NCBI GenBank assembly: GCA_024803745.1
Contig: JANJXV010000160.1
Coordinates: 506,001 to 570,000, forward strand
Reading direction: 5' to 3'
Length of the DNA: 64,000 nucleotides
From: Megascapheus bottae
Taxonomy: Eukaryota; Chordata; Mammalia; Rodentia; Geomyidae
This document shows positions 1 through 10,051 of this stretch, in pieces. The stretch's first letter is position 1. Each line of letters starts with the position of its first letter. The position numbers and the translations under genes are program-made. The notes under the pieces were generated by a model. The model saw only the letters and a list, made by a program, of their open reading frames with translations, had not been told where the DNA came from and searched no databases.

Positions 1-385
1 TCTGCAGGACACCGGGATGGCAATCTCAGCCTCTAGGTGTTCACTGTCAACTCCATAAATGGAGAACATCCGTCAAAGACGGAGGCGTGAGGAATGACAA
101 AGCCCTTCGCCACAATGATTTTCCTTCCTGTTTATCTCAAAGAAGATGATCCATCATGGCAGGGGTAAGGTCCCCCTGAGGAGTCTCTGCTGATCAGACA
201 AGCTACCAGAAGGCTAAGCCAGGGGGCAGCATTTTCCTTGTATGGTCTGGTTGTCTGCTCATGCACTGTGCTAACACCCTGAGCAGTAAGGCTATGTCTT
301 CCTCCCTGTCTTGTTCATTAATTCACTCAACATGATTGAGAGTCAATGCTGAACAGGCGAAGACCTCACATTCTGTTCATCAATG

Positions 386-775
386 AGCCAGGTGCAGTGG
401 CTATCACCTGTATTCCAAGCTATTCATGAGGCTGAGATTGGAAGATCAGGGTTTGAAGCCAGCAGCAATATTCTTCAAGACTTAGTTTGGCCTAGTGGTT
501 AAAGTGCTTGCCTAACATGCACGAAGACCCGGGTTCCATTCCTCAGTACCACATACATAGAAAAAAGCCGGAAGTGGTGCTGAGGCTCAAGTGATAGAGC
601 TCTAGCCTTGAGAAAGTCCAAAGACAGTGCTCAGGCCCTGAGCTCAAGCCCAGGACTGGCAAAAAAAAATAATAATAGTAATAACCACAACAAAAGGCCG
701 AGAGGCATAATTTAAGTCGTAGTGGAGCACCTGTCTAGGAAGTCTGAGGCCCTTACTCCACACCCCAATACCACG
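386..775 (+). repeat. B1-dID-like dimeric SINE, split by a younger SINE
   Basis: A B1 (7SL-derived) left arm at about 386-477 begins GCCAGGTGCAGTGG and keeps the CACCTGTATTCC and GAGGCTGAG boxes. An ID-like right arm at about 696-775 contains GTGGAGCACCTGTCTAGG and CCCCAATACCAC. They lie in B1-dID order and are separated by an IDL-type SINE at about 482-680. The gap is best explained by insertion into the linker of an older copy. I could not define a TSD for the outer element. Confidence 0.6.
482..680 (+). repeat. IDL-Geo-like SINE, sense
   Basis: The left monomer is tRNA-Ala/ID-like, with GGCCTAGTGGTTAAAGTGC as the A-box region and GGGTTCCATTCC as the B-box region. It is followed by ACCACATACATAGAAAAAA and a right monomer running from GGAAGTGGTGCTGAGGC to CAGGACTGGC, then an A-rich tail. 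The dimer matches the structure described for IDL-Geo SINEs of geomyoid rodents. This is the clearest clue to the organism. Confidence 0.8.
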
Positions 776-799
776 AAAGAAAGATAAGAGAAAGAACAA

Positions 800-2095
800 C
801 AAAAAAAAGGAAACCATGACACTTTCCCTGAATTCTGTTTAATGACCTCATCTATTAGGCTGTGTCTTATTGAGTGAGAGGTGAACGGACACGATCCCTT
901 TCTCCACCAAACTCCCAGCCTAGTATGATTTATCTTATACGTAGGTTCAAAGGGCTGATCAGAATCCAGAGTGAGTAATCAAGGATTGTGTGCTCCAGTG
1001 AGCTACTCCATTCACAAAGACTAAACCCATAACACTTCCCAGAACCACACCGGAGGCTGTATGAGATTGAACATGGCATCCACGAGTCTGGCTGGTCCAT
1101 TTTTGTGGTGCGTTTTAGTAAAGTGAGGTCCAGGAGAAGCTTTTGTGGCCCTAGAGCCTCATTTACCAAGAGGAAGCTTGACCAACAGGAATCCTTGACT
1201 TTCAATAGAAAGACAAACAAGGCCAAGATCCCTCCTCCAACTTCAGTCCCAGGTCTCGAAAACAACAGAAAGCAGTCACTACACTGGCTGCCAATTTACC
1301 TCTTTTAATCCTCACACGGAAACGGTGGGTGGGGGGGTGGGGGGGAGGGCAGCAGGAACCCCCAACGCCATCTTCCAAAAAAGGAAAGTCATGAGAATCT
1401 GTTTTCTCAAAGCTACTAATCTGCAAAAATCATTCTTTGAATCCAATTCCTCTTGAGTAAAAAAATTAGCACTGATTCATCCATTGGCAAATGAGATGTC
1501 GACTGTGGAAGTTTTATCCAGGAGCCCTTTATATTTTTTTTCTGGAAGGTCAGAGTTGTCCCCACCTGACTTGTTTTGGGCTGGACCTCATCCAGTTCAC
1601 CCAAGTTCCATTTCTAGGAACTATAACTCACTGTGTCCTGTGTTCTTATAATCCCAAGGCGAAGGGTGGGAACCTTGTGAGAGAGACAACAAAAGACAGC
1701 ACAGCTCTAGCCCCTCTACTCTTGGCTAACCAGGACTTTCCCCCATGACCATCACAAGCCAGTGGCCTACAGTATGAAGATCAATCAGATCCTGGCTCCT
1801 CATCAGGAACCCATGACTTCACTTATCTAAACAATCATTCCCTCTATGGTACCATTTACTTAACATCTATGGATCCTATCGGTGGAGTTTCTGGATTACT
1901 TCACCTATGTCATTGGGGAGGAGACAAGGGTACCAATACAAACCCAAGCCATTGTCCACACATGAAAATATAAGCAATAAAAGTGGGAGAGAAATTCATT
2001 ATTGGCAGTAGGATTAGCTAATACCATCAGGGGTGATTTATTGAGCATTTAATGTATTCTTGCCAATCTTGCAGAAGCAGAGTGAGATTACTGTA
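800..2095. other. Non-repetitive sequence, no gene seen
   Basis: Mixed-composition sequence with only short, overlapping chance open frames on both strands. No coding pattern, clear splice-site pair or recognisable repeat was seen apart from the G-rich run at 1327-1349. Confidence 0.4.
1327..1349 (+). other. Potential G-quadruplex motif
   Basis: Four G-runs of 3, 7, 7 and 3 bases are separated by single T, T and A loops. This satisfies the G3+N1-7 quadruplex rule with unusually short loops. It is not inside a recognised repeat. Folding is inferred from the pattern only. Confidence 0.6.
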
Positions 2096-2099
2096 CCAA

Positions 2100-2205
2100 G
2101 TCCTTGAACAGTTGAGGGCAGAAAGGTTCAAAGTGGTTCAAGTGGTAGACCACGACATCACAGTGGTCAGCCAGCAGTGGAACTGGAATGGGGACAGACA
2201 TGTCA
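2100..2205 (+). repeat. Possible MIR fragment
   Basis: The stretch GAGGGCAGAAAGGTTCAAAGTG followed by CACAGTGGTCAGCCAGCAGTGG resembles the MIR core (a gap-prone 'cagagaggtt...cacacagctagtaagtgg' pattern) at high divergence. This is a weak call from memory of the consensus. Confidence 0.3.
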
Positions 2206-2449
2206 TAAGAAGAAAGTGAAGCTTTGCCCAGCTACAATATCCATTCCCAGTTGGCAAAGGAAAAAACCAACCCTAAATGTGGTAAAAAAAATTCTACACA
2301 ATCACAGTTCAATAAGATAGTGCATAAATACCAAAATGAATGAATGATACAAAGCTATGAATTTGCCTAGGCAGTTGTTTATGATGTCCTTGGAAGTAAA
2401 CTTGCAAGGAATGTATACACACAGAAAGAGAATGCAACTGAAGGCAAGA

Positions 2450-2540
2450 AGCTTTGTCTGTTTGCACACTTTTGTATCCTTGGCACCTAAGACGGTGCCG
2501 GGCATATAATAGATGATTAATCAATATCTGCCAAGGAAAT
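2450..2540 (+). repeat. L2 LINE 3' end fragment
   Basis: TTTGTATCCTTGGCACCTAAGACGGTGCCGGGCATATAATAGATG matches the L2 3' terminal pattern ('atccccagcacctagaacagtgcctggcacatagtagg'). It is followed within 50 bases by a GAATGAATG-type tetranucleotide array, and L2 normally ends in such short repeats. Confidence 0.55.
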
Positions 2541-2581
2541 TAATGGGTTCTTAGTGAATCCATAAGTAAATTAGTTATCAG

Positions 2582-2860
2582 CTGAATGAATGCATGGATG
2601 GCTACTGAATTGATGGATGATGGATGGATGAATTAATGAATGGATAAATGAGTGGATGATGAATAAATGAATCATAAGTGGATAGAGGGATGAATGATTA
2701 ATACATGAATACGTGGGTGGATTGGTGAATAAGTGGATGGATAGGTGAATAAGTGGATGGATGGATGAATAAATGGATGGATGGATGAATAAATGGATGG
2801 ATGGATGGATGGATGATGAATACATGAATGATAAGTGGATGGATGGATGAATGAGTGGCT
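2582..2860 (+). repeat. GGAT/GAAT tetranucleotide microsatellite
   Basis: About 280 bp of interrupted GGAT, GAAT and AAAT tetranucleotides. The minus strand is read as artificial Ile/His/Pro/Ser-rich open frames, which are not genes. It lies directly after an L2 3' end and probably grew from the L2 tail. Confidence 0.9.
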
Positions 2861-2864
2861 GAAT

Positions 2865-3535
2865 ATGCCAAAACCTAAGTAATGGTAATTCCTGGGTGAT
2901 GGATTTCCAAGTAATTCCATTCCAATTTGTGTGTTTCTGCATGTCTTATTTTTGCATCAATAAATAAAGATTGGCTGTGTAATTAGAGAGGAAAAGCCAC
3001 CTAGTCACCTCCAGGATTAATCACAGCCTAGAAAGAACAGGAGTCACGAAGCTGAAGTCTAGCCCAGATCCTAGCATGAGGTTCAGGTGTAACTTGCTTC
3101 ATTAACTTGTAGAGGCGTTGGTGTCAAGCTTGGGTTTGAAAGTGTCAGTTGCAAACATCACCATCCTGCCATCCATAAACCAGTGTTAAAAATCTCAGCT
3201 CAGCCACTCCAGGGGCAGCATTTTCCAACCTTTAGATACAAAGTCACTCTTATTTGTGTTACTTCTGGGTTCCTCCTGAACCACCATTTTAAATACATCT
3301 TTTAATTTTAACTATTATTTTATATAACTATTTTTATTCTTATTTATGGACACATATTTTTATAGATTGCTATAAATTTGTATGTATTTCTATATATTTA
3401 TGTATATTTTATATAAACATATAAGTATATATTGTGAAAGTATAATGTTGATAATACATACCTACTTATGTTTCAAATCACCATACATTAGTAACATGAG
3501 AGGGTTTCACTGTGTGTCTACATACATGCAAACAG
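2865..3535. other. AT-rich sequence, no gene seen
   Basis: Non-repetitive sequence that becomes strongly AT-rich from about 3280 to 3450 (TATTTTTAT-like). No exon, clear repeat or other signal was recognised. Confidence 0.35.
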
Positions 3536-3540
3536 TGCAC

Positions 3541-3782
3541 TTTTTTTTTTTTTGGTCAGTTGTGGGGCTTAACAGTCTGGGCCTGGGCGTTGTCCCTGAT
3601 CTCTTCAGCTCAAGGCCACCACCCTACCCTTTGAACTACAGCACCACTTCCAGTCTTCTAGTGGTTAATTGGAGATAAAGAGTCTCAGGGTCTTTAGTGC
3701 CCAGGCTGTCTTTGAACCAAGATCCTCAGATGTCAACCTCCTGAATAGCTAGGATTACAGCATGAGCCACTGAGGCTGGCTG
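3541..3782 (-). repeat. B1-left/Geo-like-right dimeric SINE, antisense
   Basis: On the plus strand it reads poly(T), then TTGTGGGGCTTAACAG..., CAGCACCACTTCCAGTC, GTTAATTGGAGATAAAGAGTC, then the B1 part ending TAGGATTACAG-CATGAGCCACTGAGGCTGGC. The order is therefore reverse of B1 plus a Geo-like right arm with an A tail. It is flanked by CAGTGCACTTT (3533-3543) and CAGTGTACTTT (3783-3793), a likely TSD with one mismatch. Confidence 0.75.
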
Positions 3783-3852
3783 CAGTGTACTTTGAACAAC
3801 TTGACTCTTATATTTCCTCTGTCTCCCCAATTTGGTGGGTTTCATTATGAGT

Positions 3853-3855
<3 letters not shown>

Positions 3856-3908
<53 letters not shown>
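3856..3908 (+). repeat. (TG)n microsatellite
   Basis: An uninterrupted run of about 26 GT dinucleotides. Open frames of poly-Cys/Val and poly-His/Thr across it are artefacts. Confidence 0.97.
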
Positions 3909-3909
<1 letters not shown>

Positions 3910-4695
3910 TATTTCAAGCCTTTTTAAACCTCAGTGTCCTTCTCTTCCCTCACTATCCCATCAATGACCACCCTTTCCTGAAGTCCCTTTTTATCTCATT
4001 TAATGATGGGATTGACATTTTTCTTTCAGACAAACTCACTTTACATTTGAATAATTAAAATATGACCTCATACTATAAAAACGCTTAGAATGACTTGCCA
4101 TCACCTCTATTAACAGTAAAAAAAAAGAAAAATGAAGACTTTTTAAAAATTGTTTCTGCATACTGATGCCTGTGCAAGGCTACAAGTCTGTGTCCTTATC
4201 TACTGAAAAAGTAATAATAAACTGGAGATTTGCAAGGATTGGAGATGTCATAGTCTAATGCTAAGCCAAGACTGATGGGTTAGTACAAATGAGATTCAAG
4301 AAATTTGGCACAGAAATATGATTTGGCTGTAAGATATAGTCTCTCATTATCTGTAAACCTGTGACCCCTCGGTGTCCTTGAAATGAAGGTCAAGCAGCAC
4401 CACAAAGCATGTTGGGAAATGCGGCCTACAATGGTGAAACTGATGATGGGGTCATCATTGTAATGGCGGCTCCCACACACTGCAGGGTTATATACATGGT
4501 CTCTGGTTGTCCCAAACTCTGCAAAAGGCATCTGCTACCCTGATTCTACAGATGAGACCTCTGAGGTCCCCAGGCAGCGCCAATCCCACAACACCACTCC
4601 TGAAGTCTGTCTCATTTCTGAAGTCAGTCTGTCTGATCACCAGGGATTCTGAGAACCAGGGACTCACTTCTAGTCTCAATGGCTAGCACCACAGC
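3909..4695. other. Mostly non-repetitive; possible MIR near 4500-4690
   Basis: No gene seen. GATTCTACAGATGAGACCTCTGAGG at about 4540 resembles the MIR 3' pattern 'ttttacagatgaggaaactgagg' and may mark a diverged MIR in sense orientation. The rest has no recognisable structure. Confidence 0.3.
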
Positions 4696-5020
4696 AAGCC
4701 CTATGGAAAACAACTTGGTGGCAAGGGCCACGTGCATGCACGCTCTTCCATTTATCAACCACATTCTTCTAGCTTTCTAAGAGAAATGTGTGTGCCTATC
4801 TGGGCAAAGACTCTGTACTGAAATGTTCCTGATAGACAAAAGCCGGCCAACAACCTCCATGTCCATCAAAAAGTCCATGGGGAAACTAACAGAAGGCAAT
4901 GCAATCATTCTCAGTAACCAAAAGATGTCAGCTCTGGGCACAAAGGCTAAAATGGATGAAGATGGAGAAGACAGAACACTGCAGGACTCCTTTTATGCGC
5001 AATTCAAGAACAGCCAAAAA
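4696..5020 (+). repeat. Old L1 ORF2 3' end fragment, sense
   Basis: The landmarks GGAAAACAACTTGGTGGCAAG, TAGACAAAAGCCGGCCAACA, CCATGTCCATCAAAAAG and ATGCGCAATTCAAGAACAGCC match, in order, the end of ORF2 and start of the 3' UTR of an old mammalian L1. Divergence is high. A 129-residue open frame across 4790-5179 runs from this fragment into the next one and is not a gene. Confidence 0.55.
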
Positions 5021-5023
5021 ACA

Positions 5024-5140
5024 GCCAATTGGGAGGGGATGGGGAGGGAAGGGGGACAAAACCATGAAAAGAGGTATCAAGGTTTGAGAAGTAATGCACC
5101 TACTATACATTATCCCGACAATACAATAAAAAAAAAAGCT
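5024..5140 (+). repeat. Young-type L1 3' end, sense, with poly(A)
   Basis: A G-rich tract (GGGAGGGGATGGGGAGGG) is followed by GGACAAAACCATGAAAAG, GGTATCAAGGTTTGAGAAG and TAATGCACCTACTATACATT, then poly(A). The same 3' end recurs at 52.4, 53.6, 56.5 and 59.8 kb. The copy is severely 5' truncated. Confidence 0.75.
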
Positions 5141-7145
5141 GAGAACGAGAAAGGCAAAATAGAGTTCGAACACAGATAGTTTAGATTAAATACAGCAGAC
5201 TAGATAAATGATAGTAGATAGTTGTAGATAAAATTATGAACACATACATATAGCTTATACAGATATATAGATAGGTAAAAGTTAATCACATGTATATATC
5301 TAAGTTTTATGAATTTTATTGTGTATAAGTAATACCTCAACCATTACTGTCAGCACAGACCATGAATTTGGACAGAACTAAATATGCCTCCAGCCAGGAC
5401 TTCAGCCCCCCCTCACAAGTTTTCCTTAAATTTCACTTTGCACAAGAGTTGAAGATTAATTAACCAAAGTGTGCCTTAAGATTTCATTGCTTCTTTCGAC
5501 TCCAGTCTTAAATGGGATTACACTAAATTCAAAAGGCTTCTGCCTTGTGAAGAAAATGAGAGCAACTATGCATAGACCACACATTTCAGAAAAGCTAGGA
5601 AACAAAGGACATAGAATGTATTCATGAAGAAGCAACACATTTGCAGAGACCTTTAATAGGGATCGCTTTTTATGTATCAAAGATGGAAACCTAATAAAAA
5701 CTTAAACTACACTAACCTAGAGCTCAGCCTCGGGTCTCTTCCCTAGTGGAAAGTCCATATCCTGACCACAGATTTTAACACTCCAAGACCCTGCAGTACT
5801 CTGTGAACCATAGATAGCTCTCGATAAATATTTGCTCATTTGCATTGTTTTTGAATTCAAATGCTATTTAAAGGGTTGCATTATCATGGTTTTAATAGAG
5901 TTCAAAACAGAACAAATGCACCTTCATTCTCATCCATTTTCAGTTCTCCCCACAACACCAGCATCCTCCTTTCAGCCACTATAGAGAGAACAGTTGGCAA
6001 AAAAAAGGACCAAATCAATCTCCCTCCAAACAGCCCTCTAGCAGCTAAAGAGAGACTCTCCAATAAGTTCTCTTTATCATTGTTATTGTGCCATGGAAGA
6101 TGCAGATAGCAGAACAAAAAGCCAAGCTTTATGCCAAGCTTTATAAACCCTATGACAATAAAAAAATTAAAGAAGAAAAATAACACTATCCTAGCTACTG
6201 CCAGTCAGACTAGAAAGATGCTTTATATCTAGATGTTAATTGAACTGTTGGCTCTGTACAAGGAATAAAAACATATCCCTGGAGCCTAAAATATACCTTA
6301 GACACTGAGCTTTTATCCCAAATAGTCTTCAAAGTGAACTTGGGCCAAATAAACCCTCTCTGTTTCCATAAGGAGCCAGGTACAGTGTGGACGTGTGTCC
6401 AGTCCCGTCCAATGAGGAAATTTTGAGTGGATTGTTTCTGAGCAAACCATCTTCTTAGCTGGGGCTACAGAATTGTTCAGCTTGTGCAGTTACCCCACAA
6501 GACACAACCTGATGCCTTTAAGGTCTATGCTAGGCAATTTTCCATCACAGTGACAAACCCCAGGCAAATCAACTTAGAGAAAGCAAGCTTTGTTTCAAAC
6601 TCACTGTCTCAGGGGTTTCCATCTTTGGTGTCTGAGCTCTGTGGTTTCTGAGCAGTGGTGAGGAGGATGTGGTGCATGGAGGAACTTGCCTTCTGGCTGC
6701 CTGGAAACAGAAAGAAGGGGGACAGTCGGGCACTGCAGACAAGATCTCACCCTGAAGATGCATGCTTCCCATCGCTCAGATTTGCACACCCTTCTACCAG
6801 GGCCCATCTCCTAAGCTTCTACCCCCCACCCCACAGCCCACCACACAATGAACCCATCAACGAACTTCTAGCTTCCAACGGTCAAATCATTCGCCATCCC
6901 CAAACCCCACTTCAGAGCTCGGCTGCATGAGGGGGACCAAGGCAGACCACTAGCCTGAGGGCATACTTCAGATTCAGAACATGACTTGGCTAGATATCTG
7001 AAGATAAAAAGGAGACCAAAAAAAAGGAAACCAGCAGGAGCCAGAGCCTTGATCCAATTTGGTTCGCATCCATCTCAAAGAATGCTCAGAACACTATAAT
7101 ACCTGACCTGAAGCCAAGAAGAGCTGCTGCTATATTCTTTAGAGT
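5141..7145. other. Non-repetitive sequence, no gene seen
   Basis: About 2 kb without a recognisable exon or young repeat. GATAGCTCTCGATAAATATTTG near 5815 resembles an L2 terminus. The open frame at 6655-6930 (91 residues, Pro/His/Ser rich) lacks splice-site context and similarity I can recognise. Confidence 0.35.
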
Positions 7146-7157
7146 GACTTCTTTAAA

Positions 7158-7223
7158 AAATTATATATATATATATATTTATACACATATATATACACAC
7201 ACACATATATGTGTGTGTGTGTG
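7158..7223 (+). repeat. AT/AC/GT compound microsatellite with perfect palindrome
   Basis: An (AT)n run passes into (AC)n and then (GT)n. Positions 7195-7220 form a perfect 26-bp inverted repeat centred on ATATAT, so the tract could extrude as a hairpin or cruciform. Confidence 0.9.
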
Positions 7224-7239
7224 AAATACATGGGGAGAG

Positions 7240-7442
7240 AGGGAAGGCAGTGCTGGGACTTAAACTCAGGGGCTTACAATTGTTCTGCTGGCTCTGGCAG
7301 CTTGGTGCTTTACCAATTCAGCCATGCCTCCAGCCTTGCTTTTTTCACTGGTTAATTGGAATCTAAAGGACTTTTGATTTCAAAACACAGTCTTCCAGGT
7401 CTCAGCCTCCTGAGCAGCTAGGGTTATAGGCATGAGCCACCA
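7240..7442 (-). repeat. B1-dID-like SINE, antisense, old
   Basis: The plus strand reads CTGGGACTTAAACTCAGGGG, TTGGTGCTTTACCAATTCAGCCATGCCTCC and then TCTCAGCCTCCTGAGCAGCTAGGGTTATAGGCATGAGCCAC. This is an ID-type right arm followed by a B1 arm in reverse orientation. Confidence 0.65.
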
Positions 7443-7812
7443 ACAGAATGTACCCCCCTCAAGTTCACCCCTTATTCCTTCCCTTTTTAAACCAGTTCCA
7501 ATGGATTTCAGTGTTCTATTTCCATCCGTGTATATAAGGTACTTCAATCATGCGCACCCTCACCTAGGTCTCTTTTCACACCCCACAACTCTCTGCTATG
7601 CACCTCCAAACTGAAGCTGTTTTACATTCCTGACCAATCTGTCTTTTATCCCAAGTCTCTTTTTCTTTCTAAAGAGCCTGGGGTCGTAGTGAAACAATTA
7701 CAGTTCACATTGATTGAGTGTGCACTGTGAGCCAGCTATCAAGCCATTTACTTGGTCTCGTGTGATCTTTACAATGCCACTCTGTATAGACATTAATATA
7801 ACCTTTTTTTTT
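7443..7812. other. Short unique stretch between SINEs
   Basis: No gene or repeat seen. Pyrimidine-rich around 7450-7680. Confidence 0.3.
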
Positions 7813-7814
7813 AA

Positions 7815-8036
7815 CGTTGTGCCAGTTCTGAGCCTTGCAATCAGAGCACTGTCCCTGAGCTTTTCTGCTCAAGGCTTGCATTCTACCCACTTGTACCATA
7901 GCCCCCCTTCTGGCTTTCTGGTAGTTCCCTGGAGATAAGAGTCTCACTGACTTTTCTGCCCAGACTGACTCTGAACTACAATCATTAAATCTCAGCCTCC
8001 TGAGATCTAGGTATGAGCCACCAAGCACCTGGCTCA
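7815..8036 (-). repeat. B1-left/Geo-like-right dimeric SINE, antisense
   Basis: Preceded by poly(T). It contains GTGCCAGTTCTGAGCCTTGC, the Geo-like arm with CACTGTCCCTGAGC, CCTGGAGATAAGAGTCTC, then B1 ending in TCTCAGCCTCCTGAGATCTAGG-TATGAGCCACC in reverse orientation. Moderately diverged. Confidence 0.7.
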
Positions 8037-8585
8037 AATTAGTTTGAAAAGGGTTACCAGATTATATTTCAGAGAACTACAAAGCTCTGACTTCAGAACC
8101 CAAGGAAGTTAAGACAGATTGCAATCAATTCCTTCTCCCTACCCTAAATCCCCAGGGTTCTGTGAGGAGCCAACAGGGATTTCTAGTAATAGAGAGACAG
8201 AAAGTCTATTAGAGACCAGGCTATGACTTTCTCCTCACCACTAAAAATCAAAACAAATAACTCGAATTCCTGAGGTGCATTCCTGCTGCCACTCTGGGAA
8301 CCACCTCTTTAGACCAACTTCGCACGTCCAGCTTCTCACTCTGCCTGACAGCTAAAGCGAGGCAATGGATGTAACATCTTCATAACCCGTAATTCCATTT
8401 TCATGGCATTTATGACAGGTTACTGTGTGTGTCCTCCCCGGGAATCACGGCACTTATCAAAGCTGTTCCCATTTCCTGATTGGTATTCTGAGCACAGCCT
8501 TCTGTAAGGTCAGGGGCAGAATTCACAACAGAAACCCGAATCACCTCCCTTCACACAAAAATAAATGACAGCCTCTGTGCTTGTT
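8037..8585. other. Non-repetitive sequence, no gene seen
   Basis: Balanced composition and no recognised repeat. The part around 8370-8480 has high sequence complexity but no coding frame. No function is assigned. Confidence 0.3.
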
Positions 8586-8586
8586 T

Positions 8587-8666
8587 TCTTACTCTCCCTC
8601 CCTTACCCAGTCTTTCCCATTCTCCCTTTCTCTCCCCTCCTTCTCCCTCCTCTCCCTCCTTCCTCC
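8587..8666 (+). repeat. Pyrimidine-rich low-complexity tract
   Basis: About 80 bp of C/T on the plus strand (CTCCCTCC-type). It adjoins the outer SINE at 8668 on its B1 side. Predicted peptides over it are artefacts. Confidence 0.8.
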
Positions 8667-8667
8667 A

Positions 8668-9032
8668 TCTCCAATAAACTATCAAAAAAAAAGAGGAAGA
8701 AATGGAAGTGTGGCTCAAGTAGTAGTGTGCTAGCCTTGAGCAAAAATGCACACCTGTAATCCTAGCTACTCAGGAGGCTGAGATCTGAGGATCGCAGTTC
8801 AAAACCAGCCCAGGGAACTAACGTCTGTGAGACTCTTTATCTCCAATTAACCACTAGAAGACAGGAAGTGGGGCTGTGGCTCAAGGAGTAGGGCAGTAGC
8901 CTTGAGCTGAAGAGCTCAGGGACAGCACCCAGGCCCAGAGTTCAAGCCCCATGACCAACAAAAAAAATGCTCAGGAAAATAGTGCCCAAGCCCAGAGTTC
9001 CAGTACCAAGCTTGGCACCAAAAAAAAAAAGA
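8668..9032 (+). repeat. Outer B1/Geo-like SINE interrupted by another copy
   Basis: ATCTCCAATAAACTATC through GGAAGTGTGGCTCAAGTAG and TAGCCTTGAGCAAAAA (8668-8748) is the centre and first half of a Geo-like right arm. The missing remainder resumes at about 8962 as TGCTCAGGAAAATAGTGCCC and runs to GGCACC plus poly(A) at about 9030. A second full SINE sits between the two parts. Confidence 0.7.
8750..8961 (+). repeat. Inner B1-left/Geo-like-right SINE, sense
   Basis: A good example of the family. The B1 part has CACCTGTAATCCTAGCTACT and GGAGGCTGAGATCTGAGGATC. The linker has GAGACTCTTTATCTCCAATT. The right arm runs from GGAAGTGGGGCTGTGGCTCA to CAAGCCCCATGACCAAC plus A tail. The short repeat AAAAATGC on both sides (ending 8749 and 8970) is a probable TSD within the outer SINE. 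The first B1 bases are missing. Confidence 0.75.
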
Positions 9033-9057
9033 AAAAAGAAAAAAAATGATCAGATAC

Positions 9058-9960
9058 ATGTTTGCAAATGTTTCCTCTCATCATACAATATCTGTCTTAT
9101 CATTTTGATCGTTTCCTTTGCTATGCTTCCTTTGCTAGAGAGTTTTTAATTGAACATCTTTTTAGTTTTATCTTTTTGCCCAGGTTCCCCATGCATTCTA
9201 GTCATATTCACAAAATCTTAACCAGTATCTCTATCAAGAAGCTCCTCCCCTCTCCCCACACCCAGGGCTTTCTCTTAGGTGTTTGTGATTTCAGATCTTA
9301 CGATTTTGTCTCCTGTCTATGCTTTGTCATGTGTGAAGAGTCCATCACCATTCTCTTGCATGTAGATCCAGCTCTTCCCAACTTTGTGGCCGAGGTGACT
9401 GTCCCCATTCTTCATTCCTGACCCCCTTGTTGAAAAAAAAATCAGCTGACCATATCTGCCAGGGTTTATTTCTAGACTGGCTATTCTGGCCACTGGCCTT
9501 TATGTCTGTCTTTAGGCCAGTATCATTACTGTCTTGATTACTGCAGTTCTGTGATGAATTCGGAAAATACCCAGTGTCCTGACTCAGGCTTTGTTCTTCC
9601 TATTCAAAACAGCTTCGGCTATTAGAGATCCTTTGTTGCCTCCATATGAATTTTAGGATTCTATTTTTTTTAATGACATTAAATTGCTTGGTAAGAGTTT
9701 ACATTGAATCTGTAGATTGCTTATGTGGTGTGGCTATTTTAACAATATTAATTATTCCAATTTCCCTTCCCCTCCTCCCCCAAAAAATAAGAGATGTCAT
9801 TGTGTGTAGATTTGCTTTAAGTTTTTCATCAGCATTTTGCCATTTTTGGTGTAGAAGCCATTCTTGCCACCCCACTCCCCAACCCTGGTTAGATTTATTT
9901 CTAAATATGTGATTCTTTCTGTTGCTGTGTGAAATTGTGCTTAATTTCCTTTTAGATCGC
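9058..9960 (-). repeat. Old L1 ORF2 fragment, antisense
   Basis: Reverse-complement L1 ORF2 landmarks occur in order: TTTGCAAATGTTTCC, TTTCCTTTGCTATGC, CTTGCATGTAGATCCAGCTC, GTTGAAAA, GGGTTTATTTCTAGACTGGC, TTATGTCTGTCTTTAGGCCAG, TGATTACTGCAG, CATATGAATTTTAGGATTC, CATTGAATCTGTAGATTGC, TTTTAACAATATTAATTATTCC and CTTAATTTCCTTTTAGAT. Several internal deletions and stops make it a dead L1M-age copy. No conserved frame remains. Confidence 0.85.
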
Positions 9961-10051
9961 ACATGGAAACACAATTTACACTTATATCCCCAGGCATGAA
10001 GAAATTCATCTCCCTTCCCCTCTTATCCTCAAGGAAAATAGGCCATCTGTG

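Noticed and set aside
482..570. Possible functional tRNA-Ala gene
   Set aside because: The tRNA-like left part is the head of a SINE with a right monomer and A tail, and the cloverleaf is degraded.
2571..2942. 123-residue Ile/His/Pro/Ser-rich minus-strand frame
   Set aside because: Translation of the GGAT/GAAT microsatellite.
4790..5179. 129-residue plus-strand frame
   Set aside because: It runs through an old L1 end and a younger L1 3' UTR; not a gene.
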